Positions 25,065 through 33,289 of a stretch of 64,000 nucleotides of DNA are shown one piece after another; the stretch's first letter is position 1; the number at the start of each line of letters is the position of its first letter. A program made the position numbers and the translations under genes. The notes under the pieces are model-generated. The model ran no database searches, was not told the DNA's origin, and saw nothing but the letters and a program-made list of their open reading frames with translations. The stretch lies in contig NZ_PPCX01000010.1 of NCBI RefSeq assembly GCF_002959775.1, positions 310,001 through 374,000 of the forward strand, written 5' to 3'. The DNA comes from Veillonella rogosae JCM 15642 (GTDB lineage Bacteria; Bacillota; Negativicutes; Veillonellales; Veillonellaceae).

Positions 25065-26258
25065 ATGAATCCAGCCGAATTTACATCAACGTATTATATC
25101 GATCGCCGTGGGTCGCACTCCCGCAAATGGGACGGCCAGCATTTAAAATTTAATCGCACTGACCTATTGCCTCTATGGGTAGCAGATATGGACTTCATGC
25201 CACCTCGGTGCATACAAGATGCTATTTGTACCTATGTGAAAGCCCATCCTTTAGGCTACACCATGACAAATCCCAACTATCTTGAAGCAGTGATAGATTG
25301 GTATAAGCGGCGCCACAACTGTATACTTTCTAAAGACTGGCTCACCAGTGCTCCAAATGTCATTACAGGCATTATGTGGTGTATCGCAGCTTTCACAAAA
25401 ACAAATGATGCCATCGCAGTCCTCACCCCCGTATATGGAGCATTTGATGCGAGTGCTAGCGATGCTAAACGCCCTATTATTGCAGTCCCTATGAACCGCA
25501 ACGAAGATAACCGCTATTCTATTGATTACTCAACCTTTGAAGCGGCTATCGTTAAACACGATGTCAAAGTATTCATTCACTGCAATCCCCACAATCCAGT
25601 AGGTCATGTATGGACCGAAGACGAGATGGACCAGCTATTTAGCATTTGTAAGCGTCACGGTGTACTCATCATTAGCGATGAAATTCATCAAGACCTCGTT
25701 GCGGGCCCTCTTCCTTTTACCTCTGCCTTAACCGTATCTAACGGAGCCTACGCAAACAACATTATCACCATGTCTTCTCTGTCAAAATCGTTTAATATGG
25801 CTAGTTTGCACCATGCAGAGGTCATTATCCCTAACGAAGATCTACGACGCCAGTACAATACCTGTAAAAGCCTTGTTTACCATACTGATTCGGACGTCAT
25901 TGCCGAAATAGCTATTACAGCGGCCTACACACATCCTGAGGCAGAAATGTGGCTAACAGATTTACTTGCAGTAGTGAAAGAAAACTATGAGTATATGTGC
26001 AGCCAACTCCTGCACGCGCTACCTGAACTCCGCATCAGCCCTATGGATGGCACCTATTTAGCGTGGATTGATTTTGGCGCCTATGTGAAAGCTGAAGACA
26101 TGCATAATATATTTGAAAATCAATGTGGTATCGCCCCTAGCTTTGGTGAGTGGTTCGGTGGTAAAAGCTACGCTACCTTTGTGCGGCTCAATTTAGCCAC
26201 CAGCCTAGAAAATATTAAAATAGCCACAAATAGTATGATTCAACACATACATCCATAG
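25065..26258 (+). CDS. MalY/PatB family aminotransferase (cystathionine beta-lyase type)
   Basis: PLP-dependent fold-type I enzyme of 397 residues. Markers: LPLWVADMDFMPPRCIQDAI near 35, HCNPHNPVGHVWTEDEM near 175, IISDEIHQDL with the PLP-binding Asp near 205, and Lys in MSSLSKSFNMA near 240. MalY/PatB proteins cleave cystathionine or cysteine to pyruvate, ammonia and thiol or sulfide. The loop after the Lys (SLHHAEVIIPN) departs from the usual AGLQ-type sequence, so substrate preference is uncertain. The start has GAGG at good spacing. Single-gene unit with its own terminator. Confidence 0.88.
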   Translation: MNPAEFTSTYYIDRRGSHSRKWDGQHLKFNRTDLLPLWVADMDFMPPRCIQDAICTYVKAHPLGYTMTNPNYLEAVIDWYKRRHNCILSKDWLTSAPNVITGIMWCIAAFTKTNDAIAVLTPVYGAFDASASDAKRPIIAVPMNRNEDNRYSIDYSTFEAAIVKHDVKVFIHCNPHNPVGHVWTEDEMDQLFSICKRHGVLIISDEIHQDLVAGPLPFTSALTVSNGAYANNIITMSSLSKSFNMASLHHAEVIIPNEDLRRQYNTCKSLVYHTDSDVIAEIAITAAYTHPEAEMWLTDLLAVVKENYEYMCSQLLHALPELRISPMDGTYLAWIDFGAYVKAEDMHNIFENQCGIAPSFGEWFGGKSYATFVRLNLATSLENIKIATNSMIQHIHP

Positions 26259-26280
26259 GATGTATACTATAGTGCATGCT

Positions 26281-26324
26281 AAAAAGGCTGCTCTAGCATC
26301 ATTCAATGTTAGAGCAGCCTTTTT
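26281..26324. terminator. Terminator between convergent genes
   Basis: AAAAAGGCTGCTCTA/TAGAGCAGCCTTTTT, perfect 15-bp arms, 14-base loop. It follows the malY-like gene on the plus strand and could also serve the DUF438 gene, whose stop lies about 105 bp away on the other strand. Confidence 0.88.
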
Positions 26325-26430
26325 CTATTATAAGTTTATACTATTAGTTTATACAACATATCAATATTGCAGTTCACATATGTTTGTATTCTAATTTCGC
26401 CGTATTGCACGATTGGCATTACATAGGATT

Positions 26431-28056
26431 TTATTTAATTCTTGCGAAGTGTTCCTTAGCAAATTGCATATCTTGTACTAGTTCTAATGTGCCAAGGTAG
26501 TTATTATTTTGATCGCGTACCGCCATGTAGTTTACATAGAATGGACGGCCTACCTTTTCGAGCCAAACTGCCACGTTATCACGTTCACCATTGCGGAAGG
26601 ACTCGATGATACCACGTACAATTGGCTCTACCTTTGGAGGATGGCAAGAGAATACATCTCTACCGATAGCTGTTGTAGGGCGTTTGAATACCTTTTCACC
26701 ATCATTGAAATAACGGTTAATATCTACATGGTCAACGAAAGTGATTTCCATCGGCATTGTATTAAGCATAGCGTCTAATTGCTCTAGCGTTAAACTACCA
26801 CCAATTAAAGCGATAGTATTGCTATCACCACTTGTCGGTGCTGCTTTAGCAGCTAGTGCAGACTCAGCCTCTGCCCAAGCAACGCGTTCTACGCCGAAAA
26901 TCTCTTCGTATTGTTCAGTATCTTTGTAAATTTGGTACCATTCTTCAGCACTAAAGTTCTCTGCACAGATTGGGAACAAGATATTTTGCTCTTTGTAGAT
27001 CATCTCTTGAGCACGTGTGAGAAGACCATCAAACTCTTCGTACCAAGCATCATCAATAGACTCAGCACGAGCTAGGCGACCAAAGCCATCGCGAATATCG
27101 CCATCAACAGTCCACATAACCAAGGATGGACCAGAGATATCGTAAGCTACTTTCAAATGAGGATATAAAAGGTCGCCCTTCTTAGCGTAGTGAATAGATA
27201 CTTGGCGTACTTCGTTTACATCATCTACGGTAGCTGTTTTGCTGGCCACTTTAACCTTTGTAGCTTCAATCAAAGCATCGAGAGCTTTGTTTTCTTCTGT
27301 TAAGCGGTTAAGCGGATGACCTACTGTTTCCACTAAAGTTACTACGCTTTGGCTTTTTTCTTGTGCTTCTAGTACAGCTTCTACCTTAGCGTGTTCCGCA
27401 TCCATTTGTTCATGGATAGTGGAGCCGTGGAACAAAGCAGAGTGAAGGTCACATAATTGTTGAACCTCAGCCAATGGCGTACCTTCACGCATGAGACCTT
27501 GCTCAGCTTTCATGATTTCACTAGCCTCTACATGAGCAAATTGACTAACAAAATCTTCACGAACCGCACCAAGCTCCTCACCTGTACCTAAACGTTTCAA
27601 GAAGCTTTTTAATTGCTCTACGCGCTCGCTATCTTGCACGGTATCTTGAACTGAATCGTCAGTTTTATTTTCGGAGTTTTCCGGAGTCTTAGATGCTACA
27701 GCATTAGCAGATGTTTCTACAGACTCAGCCTTCACAGCTGTAGCTGTAGCAGCTGCAGAATTTCCAGCAGCTACGCCGCTAGGAGGCATGCTAGCACCTT
27801 GAGTGCCATCGCCAGATACGTTTGGCATCTCACCAGTCAAAGTAAAACCAGCTTTCATGAAGGCGTCTACGATATCGACCATGGATACGCCTTTCATCTT
27901 AGCCCCTTTCGGGATTGTCATGATTTTACCAACAGAGTTCAACATCACCTTATTTGTGATTTCGCTGAACCCTAATTCTTTCATAATATCTACTACTTCA
28001 GGATATTCTGTTACCAAATCATATACAGATTTGGATAAATCTAATTTCTTTTCCAT
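26431..28056 (-). CDS. DUF438/hemerythrin-HHE/PAS domain protein
   Basis: Cytoplasmic protein of 541 residues with several domains. DUF1858 comes first (SKSVYDLVTEYPEVVDIMKELGF). A Ser/Thr/Ala-rich linker spans about 85-145. DUF438 follows (VEQLKSFLKRLGTGEELGAVREDF). An HHE-like region has VSIHYAKKGDLLYPHLK and IYKEQNILFPICAENF. A PAS domain closes (IDRYFNDGEKVFKRPTTAIGRDVFSCHPPKV). Relatives are proposed redox, oxygen or NO sensors. Start follows GAGGGGATCAAA. Three phased repeats lie about 190-250 bp upstream. Confidence 0.82.
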   Translation of the reverse strand: MEKKLDLSKSVYDLVTEYPEVVDIMKELGFSEITNKVMLNSVGKIMTIPKGAKMKGVSMVDIVDAFMKAGFTLTGEMPNVSGDGTQGASMPPSGVAAGNSAAATATAVKAESVETSANAVASKTPENSENKTDDSVQDTVQDSERVEQLKSFLKRLGTGEELGAVREDFVSQFAHVEASEIMKAEQGLMREGTPLAEVQQLCDLHSALFHGSTIHEQMDAEHAKVEAVLEAQEKSQSVVTLVETVGHPLNRLTEENKALDALIEATKVKVASKTATVDDVNEVRQVSIHYAKKGDLLYPHLKVAYDISGPSLVMWTVDGDIRDGFGRLARAESIDDAWYEEFDGLLTRAQEMIYKEQNILFPICAENFSAEEWYQIYKDTEQYEEIFGVERVAWAEAESALAAKAAPTSGDSNTIALIGGSLTLEQLDAMLNTMPMEITFVDHVDINRYFNDGEKVFKRPTTAIGRDVFSCHPPKVEPIVRGIIESFRNGERDNVAVWLEKVGRPFYVNYMAVRDQNNNYLGTLELVQDMQFAKEHFARIK

Positions 28057-28247
28057 TTTGATCCCCTCGTGTCAAAAACTCTATTCATATACTAATTATA
28101 AGCCTATTCGATGCGTATATAAGGCTGTTCTAATATCATGTTACAGGTCTATATTCATAACCTATGACTCTATAATAAACGATATCGATTATTAAATCTG
28201 TATCCATGGCTATACTTTTGAAAGTAGTTCCTAAAATTTCTATAAAA

Positions 28248-28305
28248 CACATAGGGATATCTTAAGAAAACGCATGAGGATATTTAAAAAATCACATATG
28301 GATAT
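28248..28305. repeat. Three phased 13-bp repeats upstream of the DUF438 gene
   Basis: CACATAGGGATAT, CGCATGAGGATAT and CACATATGGATAT begin at 28248, 28271 and 28293, spaced 23 and 22 bp, about two helical turns each. This geometry suits a regulator array. Confidence 0.55.
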
Positions 28306-28349
28306 CTCAAGATGATGGAGGTTGTTCCATCCAGCAACTAAGTGACTAT

Positions 28350-28410
28350 AAAAAATAACGGATAGATGATACATCGCCCCTTGAGAGGAGATTAACCAAC
28401 TATCCGTTAT
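28350..28410 (-). terminator. Terminator of sodA
   Basis: TAACGGATAG pairs with CTATCCGTTA across a 34-base loop and is followed by TTTTT on the minus strand. It lies beyond the microsatellite, so the repeat is in the sodA 3' untranslated region. Confidence 0.6.
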
Positions 28411-28448
28411 ATATTAAAATTAGTTTTCTATTTCTAATTTAGATCTTG

Positions 28449-28513
28449 TTTCTGTTTCTGTTTCTGTTTCTGTTTCTGTTTCTGTTTCTGTTTCTGTTTC
28501 TGTTTCTGTTTCT
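28449..28513. repeat. TTTCTG hexanucleotide microsatellite, about 10.8 copies
   Basis: Ten perfect TTTCTG units and a partial eleventh (CAGAAA on the transcribed strand), starting 15 bp after the sodA stop. Perfect identity between units points to active slippage. Confidence 0.95.
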
Positions 28514-28527
28514 AACAAGTATATCAC

Positions 28528-29157
28528 TTAATCATGATGCGGTTTCAATGCTTTTTCGTAGTTTTCAGAAACTTTATCCCAGTTAATAACGCGGAAGAAT
28601 TCCTTAATATAGTCCGGGCGACGGTTTTGGTAGTGCAAGTAGTACGCATGCTCCCAAACGTCTAAGCAAAGAATGGCCTTTTTACCTTCTAATAAAGGAT
28701 TGTCTTGATTCGCAGAGGATGTAACTTCAAGATTGCCTTCTTGATTTACTACAAGCCAAGCCCAACCAGAGCCAAAGCGTGTAGCCGCCGCAGCAGAGAA
28801 GCTTTCAACGAAAGCATCATAACCGCCAAGTTCAGCGTCGATAGCCTCTTTCAAAGGGCCTTGCAATTTGGAGGTATCTGGTTTTGTCATAATTTCCCAG
28901 AACATAGTGTGGTTCTTATGACCGCCACCGTTATTGATAACAGCTTGGCGGATGTCCTCTGGCACATTAGCGATGTCGCCGAGGATGCAGTCTACGCAGC
29001 CATAAGCTAGATCAGGATATTTCGCGATAGCAGCGTTTAAATTATTAACATACGCTTGATGGTGCTTGTCATGATGCAATTTCATTGTTGCTGTGTCGAT
29101 AACAGGCTCAAGATAATCGTAAGCGTATGGTAATGGTGCAAGTTCGAAAGGTTTCAT
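28528..29157 (-). CDS. sodA: Superoxide dismutase, Fe/Mn type
   Basis: Converts superoxide to hydrogen peroxide and oxygen in the cytoplasm; 209 residues. Metal ligands are visible: His in [17 protein letters not shown], His in [11 protein letters not shown], and Asp/His in [24 protein letters not shown], a near-signature DVWEHAYY. Metal preference cannot be read with confidence. Start follows TAAGGAGGACTATT. The leader carries a 28-bp inverted repeat and, farther up, a Fur-box-like sequence; the 3' region carries the microsatellite. Confidence 0.96.
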   Translation of the reverse strand: MKPFELAPLPYAYDYLEPVIDTATMKLHHDKHHQAYVNNLNAAIAKYPDLAYGCVDCILGDIANVPEDIRQAVINNGGGHKNHTMFWEIMTKPDTSKLQGPLKEAIDAELGGYDAFVESFSAAAATRFGSGWAWLVVNQEGNLEVTSSANQDNPLLEGKKAILCLDVWEHAYYLHYQNRRPDYIKEFFRVINWDKVSENYEKALKPHHD

Positions 29158-29184
29158 AATAGTCCTCCTTAAATTTAGGGCATG

Positions 29185-29212
29185 GAACGATATGTATCAG
29201 TACGTATCGTTC
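29185..29212 (-). promoter_or_regulatory. Inverted repeat in the sodA leader
   Basis: GAACGATATGTA and TACGTATCGTTC pair with one mismatch round a TCAG loop, ending about 28 bp before the sodA ATG. It may be an operator or a leader hairpin. Confidence 0.45.
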
Positions 29213-29251
29213 TAGTGAAAGCTATTCGATGCACCTGCATCAGTTATTTAT

Positions 29252-29272
29252 TATTAATATTAATTATCATTC
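29252..29272. promoter_or_regulatory. Fur-box-like sequence upstream of sodA
   Basis: The minus strand reads GAATGATAATTAATATTA, agreeing with about 13 of 19 positions of the Fur consensus. It lies roughly 100 bp before the sodA start, where iron control would be expected. AT-richness weakens the match. Confidence 0.35.
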
Positions 29273-29423
29273 TTTATTTATTATATGCTCTATATAGAAA
29301 ATCGTCAATATGCCTATAAGACCGATAATGCATAGATCAAATACATCCGTATGATTCCCTTATGGGCCATATACTACAAAAAACCATTAAAAGCACTAAC
29401 CATAAGCCGCTCACAAATACTAT

Positions 29424-30728
29424 TTATAGGATATCAATATATTCGCTGTTCAATGCCTTATTCATACTTCGTACAGCACAGAACTTGCCACACATGCTGC
29501 AAGTTTCACTATGACCTTCCTCTGGAGCACGGCTTTCACGAATACTGCGAGCTCGTTCAGGATCGAGAGCACAAGCATATTGCGCCTCCCAATCAAGGAC
29601 GCGTCTCGCATCAGCCATCGCATCATCTCTATCTCGAGCACCAGGGATGCCTCGCGCTATATCTGCCGCATGAGCTGCAATTTTGAACGCCATGATGCCC
29701 TCTTTTACATCATCCGTATTAGGCAACGCCAAATGTTCCGCTGGAGTCACATAGCAAAGGAAAGACGCCCCATGCATACCTGCTACGGCACCACCGATGG
29801 CAGCCGTAATATGGTCATAGCCAGGTGCAATATCTGTTACCAACGGCCCTAGTACATAGAACGGAGCTCCGCCACATAAGGTTTCCTCAATTTCCATATT
29901 AGCTTGAATTTGATTGAGCGGCACATGGCCAGGCCCTTCGATAATGACTTGAACGCCTTTTTCATGAGCTCGTTTTGTAAGTTCTCCCAATCGCACCAAT
30001 TCTTCAATTTGACATACGTCCGTAGCATCGGCCAAACACCCTGGACGGCATGCATCACCCAAAGAGATTGTCACATCGTATTCTCGGCAAATATCCAAGA
30101 TATCATCAAAGTATTCGTAGAATGGATTTTCCTTGCCGGTCATACTCATCCACGCAAAGATGAGACTACCACCACGGCTTACAATATTCAATCTACGTTT
30201 ATGCTTTCTAATTTGTTCAATCGTTTGACGGGTAATACCACAGTGCAAGGTCACAAAGTCTACCCCATCTTCCGCGTGCAATCGGATGGTGTCTAAAAAG
30301 TCCTGTGCTGTCAGCTCTGCTAAGTCTCTTTTATGGTGAATCACACTGTCATATACAGGGACCGTGCCAATCATGGCCTTACACTCGCCAGTCAACTTGC
30401 GTCTAAAAATACGAGTGTCCCCGTGAGTAGATAAATCCATAATCGATTCGGCCCCTAGTTGGATGGCCCAATTCACCTTTTCTAATTCGCTATCATAGTC
30501 CGTCACATCCCGCGAAGTGCCTAGATTTACATTGATTTTAGTGCGCAACGCCTTTCCTATCCCCTCCGGATCAATGCACGTATGATTCTTGTTGCAAGGA
30601 ATCACTACTTGCCCAAGAGACACGAGTTCTCGTATGCGTTCCACAGGAACCTGTTCCTTTTCCGCTACGATTTTCATCGCATCCGTTACAAAGCCTTTCT
30701 TAGCAGCTTCCAATTGAGTGTAAAACAT
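29424..30728 (-). CDS. thiC: Phosphomethylpyrimidine synthase
   Basis: Radical-SAM enzyme making the HMP-phosphate pyrimidine of thiamine from AIR; 434 residues. The C-terminal cluster motif CSMCGKFCAV holds the CxxCxxxxC [4Fe-4S] ligands. Other conserved blocks are TKINVNLGTSRD near 85, DLSTHGDTRIFRRK, VDFVTLHCGITRQT and EGPGHVPLNQIQANMEIE. The length matches the short bacterial form without the N-terminal extension. The ATG follows AGGAGGATATGTAAT. It is controlled by the TPP riboswitch and terminator immediately upstream. No other thiamine genes are in the window. Confidence 0.97.
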   Translation of the reverse strand: MFYTQLEAAKKGFVTDAMKIVAEKEQVPVERIRELVSLGQVVIPCNKNHTCIDPEGIGKALRTKINVNLGTSRDVTDYDSELEKVNWAIQLGAESIMDLSTHGDTRIFRRKLTGECKAMIGTVPVYDSVIHHKRDLAELTAQDFLDTIRLHAEDGVDFVTLHCGITRQTIEQIRKHKRRLNIVSRGGSLIFAWMSMTGKENPFYEYFDDILDICREYDVTISLGDACRPGCLADATDVCQIEELVRLGELTKRAHEKGVQVIIEGPGHVPLNQIQANMEIEETLCGGAPFYVLGPLVTDIAPGYDHITAAIGGAVAGMHGASFLCYVTPAEHLALPNTDDVKEGIMAFKIAAHAADIARGIPGARDRDDAMADARRVLDWEAQYACALDPERARSIRESRAPEEGHSETCSMCGKFCAVRSMNKALNSEYIDIL

Positions 30729-30775
30729 ATTACATATCCTCCTATTGAATAAAACCATGTAGCTTTGTATACAAG

Positions 30776-30810
30776 AAAAAGGGTATCGAAAATTGATCGA
30801 TACCCTTTTA
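30776..30810 (-). terminator. Attenuator terminator of the thiC riboswitch
   Basis: GGGTATCGA/TCGATACCC hairpin followed by TTTTT-rich sequence on the minus strand, placed directly after the TPP aptamer and about 50 bp before the thiC start. Confidence 0.85.
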
Positions 30811-30892
30811 TGGTCTTTGCGTGCTTCCTACGCGGGCATGATCCCGATCAGGTCAAAGGTCAGGTGCTAACAGCCCTTTCTCAGCCTATTAT
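30811..30892 (-). ncRNA. TPP riboswitch (THI element)
   Basis: The minus strand reads GGCTGAGA, then GACCTGATC-GG-ATCATGCC, then GCGTAGGAAG. These are the two invariant CUGAGA and ACCUGAU…AUGCC…GCGUAGGGA blocks of the thiamine pyrophosphate aptamer. With the following terminator it is expected to stop thiC transcription when TPP is abundant. Confidence 0.95.
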
Positions 30893-31003
30893 ATAGACTC
30901 CCTTGCATACTCTGCTATGTAATTATCTTCAGCATATCACTATTAAAAAAATAGTTCAATATAGTCTTTGCTAATCATTCAATATTGCATGTAGTATACA
31001 GCT

Positions 31004-31543
31004 TTAGTCAATGATACACTGACACATTTTCATCGTTGTTAATGCCGCTTGGTGAGATTCTTCCGTAACGCCAGCACAGCAGCTAGAATCTACGTAAACA
31101 GGGATTTCTGGCAAACCTGCTTTCAGTATAATCGCATTAGAAACAACGCAAATATCAGTACATAAACCAACGAGCGTGATAGACTCAATGGGGTTCACCG
31201 AATTCATGCCTTCCAAACGAGATAATAGTTCAAAGGATCCGAAATTTGGCTTATCGATAAAGGATACAGGGCTCATGATAGGACGCCCTTCTGCAGCTTC
31301 GATTAAACCTTTCACAATATGCCAGCCCTCTGTGTTTTTTACGCAGTGCGGCACTGGTAACATTTTTCCCTCTTGGTGCTCAAGATAATCTATACCATGC
31401 GTGTCGCGGGTGAAAATAATTGGCCCGTCAAAGCTTTCAATTTTTTTACGCACATTATCTACAATCATCTGTGCTTGCGTCGAACCAAGGGCACCATCTA
31501 CAAAATCATTTTGCATATCGATAACAACTAGAACCTTTTGCAT
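31004..31543 (-). CDS. Cysteine hydrolase, nicotinamidase/isochorismatase-like
   Basis: Cytoplasmic amidohydrolase-fold protein of 179 residues. The catalytic Asp is in VVIDMQNDFVDGAL near residue 9 and the nucleophile Cys in VGLCTDICVVSNAI near 138, with the cis-peptide-type sequence TLVGLCTDICV. RDTHG and HCVKNTEGWHIVKGL (metal and Lys region) resemble nicotinamidase PncA. Conversion of nicotinamide to nicotinate in NAD salvage is plausible but not proven. Start follows AGGAGGAACT. Single-gene unit. Confidence 0.85.
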   Translation of the reverse strand: MQKVLVVIDMQNDFVDGALGSTQAQMIVDNVRKKIESFDGPIIFTRDTHGIDYLEHQEGKMLPVPHCVKNTEGWHIVKGLIEAAEGRPIMSPVSFIDKPNFGSFELLSRLEGMNSVNPIESITLVGLCTDICVVSNAIILKAGLPEIPVYVDSSCCAGVTEESHQAALTTMKMCQCIID

Positions 31544-31637
31544 AGTTCCTCCTGTATATAGTCTACAAAAAACACGTTAATTATTCACTACACTACTAGT
31601 TATACTCTTAATTCTTGATAACATCAATAGCAGTCAT

Positions 31638-32156
31638 TTATTCTTTTTCTTCGGCCAATGCATGGCGCACTCGATCGGGTTTATTATGGGCTAATTTACC
31701 TGCTGCTGCGGCTGCCACGGCGCCCACTAAATCATCGAGGAATGTATTACAGTGACCGCCCTCTTCACTATCTAGCTTCTTAATAATACCCGGCTTTACC
31801 TTATCTAAATAGCCATAGTTCGTAAAGCCAATAGAACCATACAGATTAACGATGGAAAAGGCCAAGATTTCATCGATGCCATAGAGGCTTTCATCATTAG
31901 CCACGATGCGTTGCAAAGGCTGAGACAATTTATTTTGTTCCGTTAACTTGTCGAGCTCAATGCCTGTAATTATCGCATTGTGTACCTCTCGTTTTGAAAG
32001 CACGGATGCCACATGCTCACGGCACTCTTCAATCTTTAAATTCGGCATATACGGTTTTTGAACGTATAAAACGAGCTCTGCAATATCCTCTAACGTAACA
32101 CCACGCTCCGCCAGTAGGTCGTAAGTATATTTCTCTAAATCTTTTGTAGATTCCAT
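31638..32156 (-). CDS. Phosphatidylglycerophosphatase A family protein
   Basis: Protein of 172 residues, resembling the soluble PgpA/YutG family: LLAERGVTLEDIAELVLYVQKPYMPNL, then YGIDEILAFSIVNLYGSIGFTNYGYLDKVKPGIIKKL, ending with FLDDLVGAVAAAAAGKL, the DDLxAA helix typical of the family. Family members dephosphorylate phosphatidylglycerol phosphate or act on related substrates. The ATG follows AAAGGAGCACTT; the longer alternative would overlap the upstream gene. It starts ten bases after the exported-protein gene and is likely in its operon. Confidence 0.82.
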   Translation of the reverse strand: MESTKDLEKYTYDLLAERGVTLEDIAELVLYVQKPYMPNLKIEECREHVASVLSKREVHNAIITGIELDKLTEQNKLSQPLQRIVANDESLYGIDEILAFSIVNLYGSIGFTNYGYLDKVKPGIIKKLDSEEGGHCNTFLDDLVGAVAAAAAGKLAHNKPDRVRHALAEEKE

Positions 32157-32166
32157 AAGTGCTCCT

Positions 32167-32562
32167 TTATTTTTTCTTAGGCTTATCTCCGGATAGCATA
32201 ACAATACTAACTGGAATGGTTATCACCAATTCTTCCTCTGTATCGACATGCTTTGTATTCCAAGCCGCTTCTTTGGCAGCCTCTTCAAAGATGGGGTAAG
32301 CCTCACGATCTAATTTCCAATTATTAGGCCCCGCTTCAACAGCCACAATATTCCCCTTATCATCGGTCTTAATCTCTACTGGAACAATCAAGGTACCGTC
32401 AGCACTCGTTTTGAAAGCCTCACTAGGAATGATGACATTATAAGAGATTTGTTGCTGTAATTCATAGGTACGCTTATCTGTAGGCTTTAAATCAGCCGCC
32501 AAAGAACCAACAGTTCCCATCGTAGAAGCCAATAAGGCTAGTAACACAACACGTTTTAACAT
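32167..32562 (-). CDS. Exported protein, unknown function (TonB C-terminal-like fold possible)
   Basis: Precursor of 131 residues with a clear signal peptide, MLKRVVLLALLASTMGTVGSLAA, probable cleavage after about residue 23. The mature part reads like the bacterial energy-transducer/TonB C-terminal layout: a PSEAFKTSADGTLIVPVEIKTDDKGNIVAVE hairpin and a helix EEAAKEAAWNTKHV before the strand ELVITIPVSIV. Start follows GAGAGGAAACT. A truncated paralogue of its C-terminal half lies about 1 kb away at 33440-33616. Secreted or periplasmic, role unknown. Confidence 0.65.
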   Translation of the reverse strand: MLKRVVLLALLASTMGTVGSLAADLKPTDKRTYELQQQISYNVIIPSEAFKTSADGTLIVPVEIKTDDKGNIVAVEAGPNNWKLDREAYPIFEEAAKEAAWNTKHVDTEEELVITIPVSIVMLSGDKPKKK

Positions 32563-32620
32563 AGTTTCCTCTCGACTAAATACTCTCACGCTACACGCAG
32601 TATACGTTGATTATACCACG

Positions 32621-32656
32621 AAAAAATCCCTACCGATGCATAATCAGTAGGGATTT
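32621..32656 (-). terminator. Terminator of the yjdM-like gene
   Basis: AAATCCCTAC/GTAGGGATTT hairpin nine bases past the stop, with T residues following on the minus strand. Confidence 0.8.
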
Positions 32657-32664
32657 ATTTATAG

Positions 32665-33009
32665 TTAGATTTTCTTAACCATTTCGGATTTCAAGGCCAT
32701 TGCACCGAAACCATCGATTTTGCAATCGATATCATGTCCATCGCTCGCACCAGTGATGAGGCGAATATTTTTTACGCGCGTACCTTGTTTCAAGATGCCC
32801 GCACCTTTTACTTTGAGGTCTTTTACAACAACAACTGTATCGCCATCAGCTAGCTCGTTACCGTTAGCATCGCGAATGATACCTGCTTCAGCTGCAGCTT
32901 GCGCGTCAGCCGCTGTCCATTCATTGCCACACATAGGGCAGATAAACATATGACCATCTTCATATGTATACTCGTCGCCGCACTTAGGGCAGTTAGGTAA
33001 ATTTGCCAT
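32665..33009 (-). CDS. PhnA/YjdM family zinc-ribbon protein
   Basis: Protein of 114 residues, historically called alkylphosphonate uptake protein PhnA (YjdM). The N-terminal zinc ribbon is [17 protein letters not shown] with [10 protein letters not shown]. The C-terminal SH3-like domain is [32 protein letters not shown] and ends VKKI. It is not the phosphonoacetate hydrolase and its role is unknown; it is widely conserved. Start follows AAAAGGAGATCTAA. Single-gene unit next to the type I toxin module. Confidence 0.92.
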   Translation of the reverse strand: MANLPNCPKCGDEYTYEDGHMFICPMCGNEWTAADAQAAAEAGIIRDANGNELADGDTVVVVKDLKVKGAGILKQGTRVKNIRLITGASDGHDIDCKIDGFGAMALKSEMVKKI

Positions 33010-33109
33010 TTAGATCTCCTTTTCTCACTACATAATGATAGTATTATACCATATAATACCTATGACTATCCTTATAATTGTGTAAAAGTTGTACGAAATT
33101 AATTCGTAT

Positions 33110-33138
33110 TTTTCAATATTCAAATTCCGCTATATACT
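33110..33138 (+). promoter_or_regulatory. Promoter of the small toxin mRNA
   Basis: -10 TATACT with a 17-bp spacer to a -35 TTTTCA (four of six). The predicted start is near 33145, giving a leader of about 57 nt whose AAAGAGCC…GGTTC bases can form a 5' hairpin. Confidence 0.55.
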
Positions 33139-33201
33139 AATAACGAAAGAGCCATTAACGTGAGTTAGGTTCATCTCCGTCTTTTCGAGGGAGGTGACAT
33201 T

Positions 33202-33273
33202 ATGACTGTATACGAAGCATTATCATTAATGATTTTATTCGCTACCCTCGTAGTGTTAATTCTTAAAAAGTAA
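33202..33273 (+). CDS. Small hydrophobic peptide, type I toxin (holin-like/BsrG-TxpA group)
   Basis: A 23-residue peptide starting MTVYEALSLMI, continuing with a single hydrophobic helix and ending in two lysines. The N-terminus matches the MTVYESLMIMI opening of Bacillus BsrG-type toxins and the 'putative holin-like toxin' family. GGGAGGTGACATT is an excellent ribosome site. Such peptides insert in the membrane and are silenced by an antisense RNA. The surroundings agree: a promoter upstream, a terminator downstream, and a perfect promoter firing towards it from the opposite strand. Confidence 0.8.
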   Translation: MTVYEALSLMILFATLVVLILKK

Positions 33274-33289
33274 CTAGTAAATAGTTACA

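Larger units (their letters stand above)
28057..28527. other. Intergenic region with two repeat arrays and the sodA terminator
   Basis: No gene seen. It contains the phased GGATAT repeats (28248-28305), the sodA terminator and the TTTCTG microsatellite, each listed separately. Confidence 0.7.
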
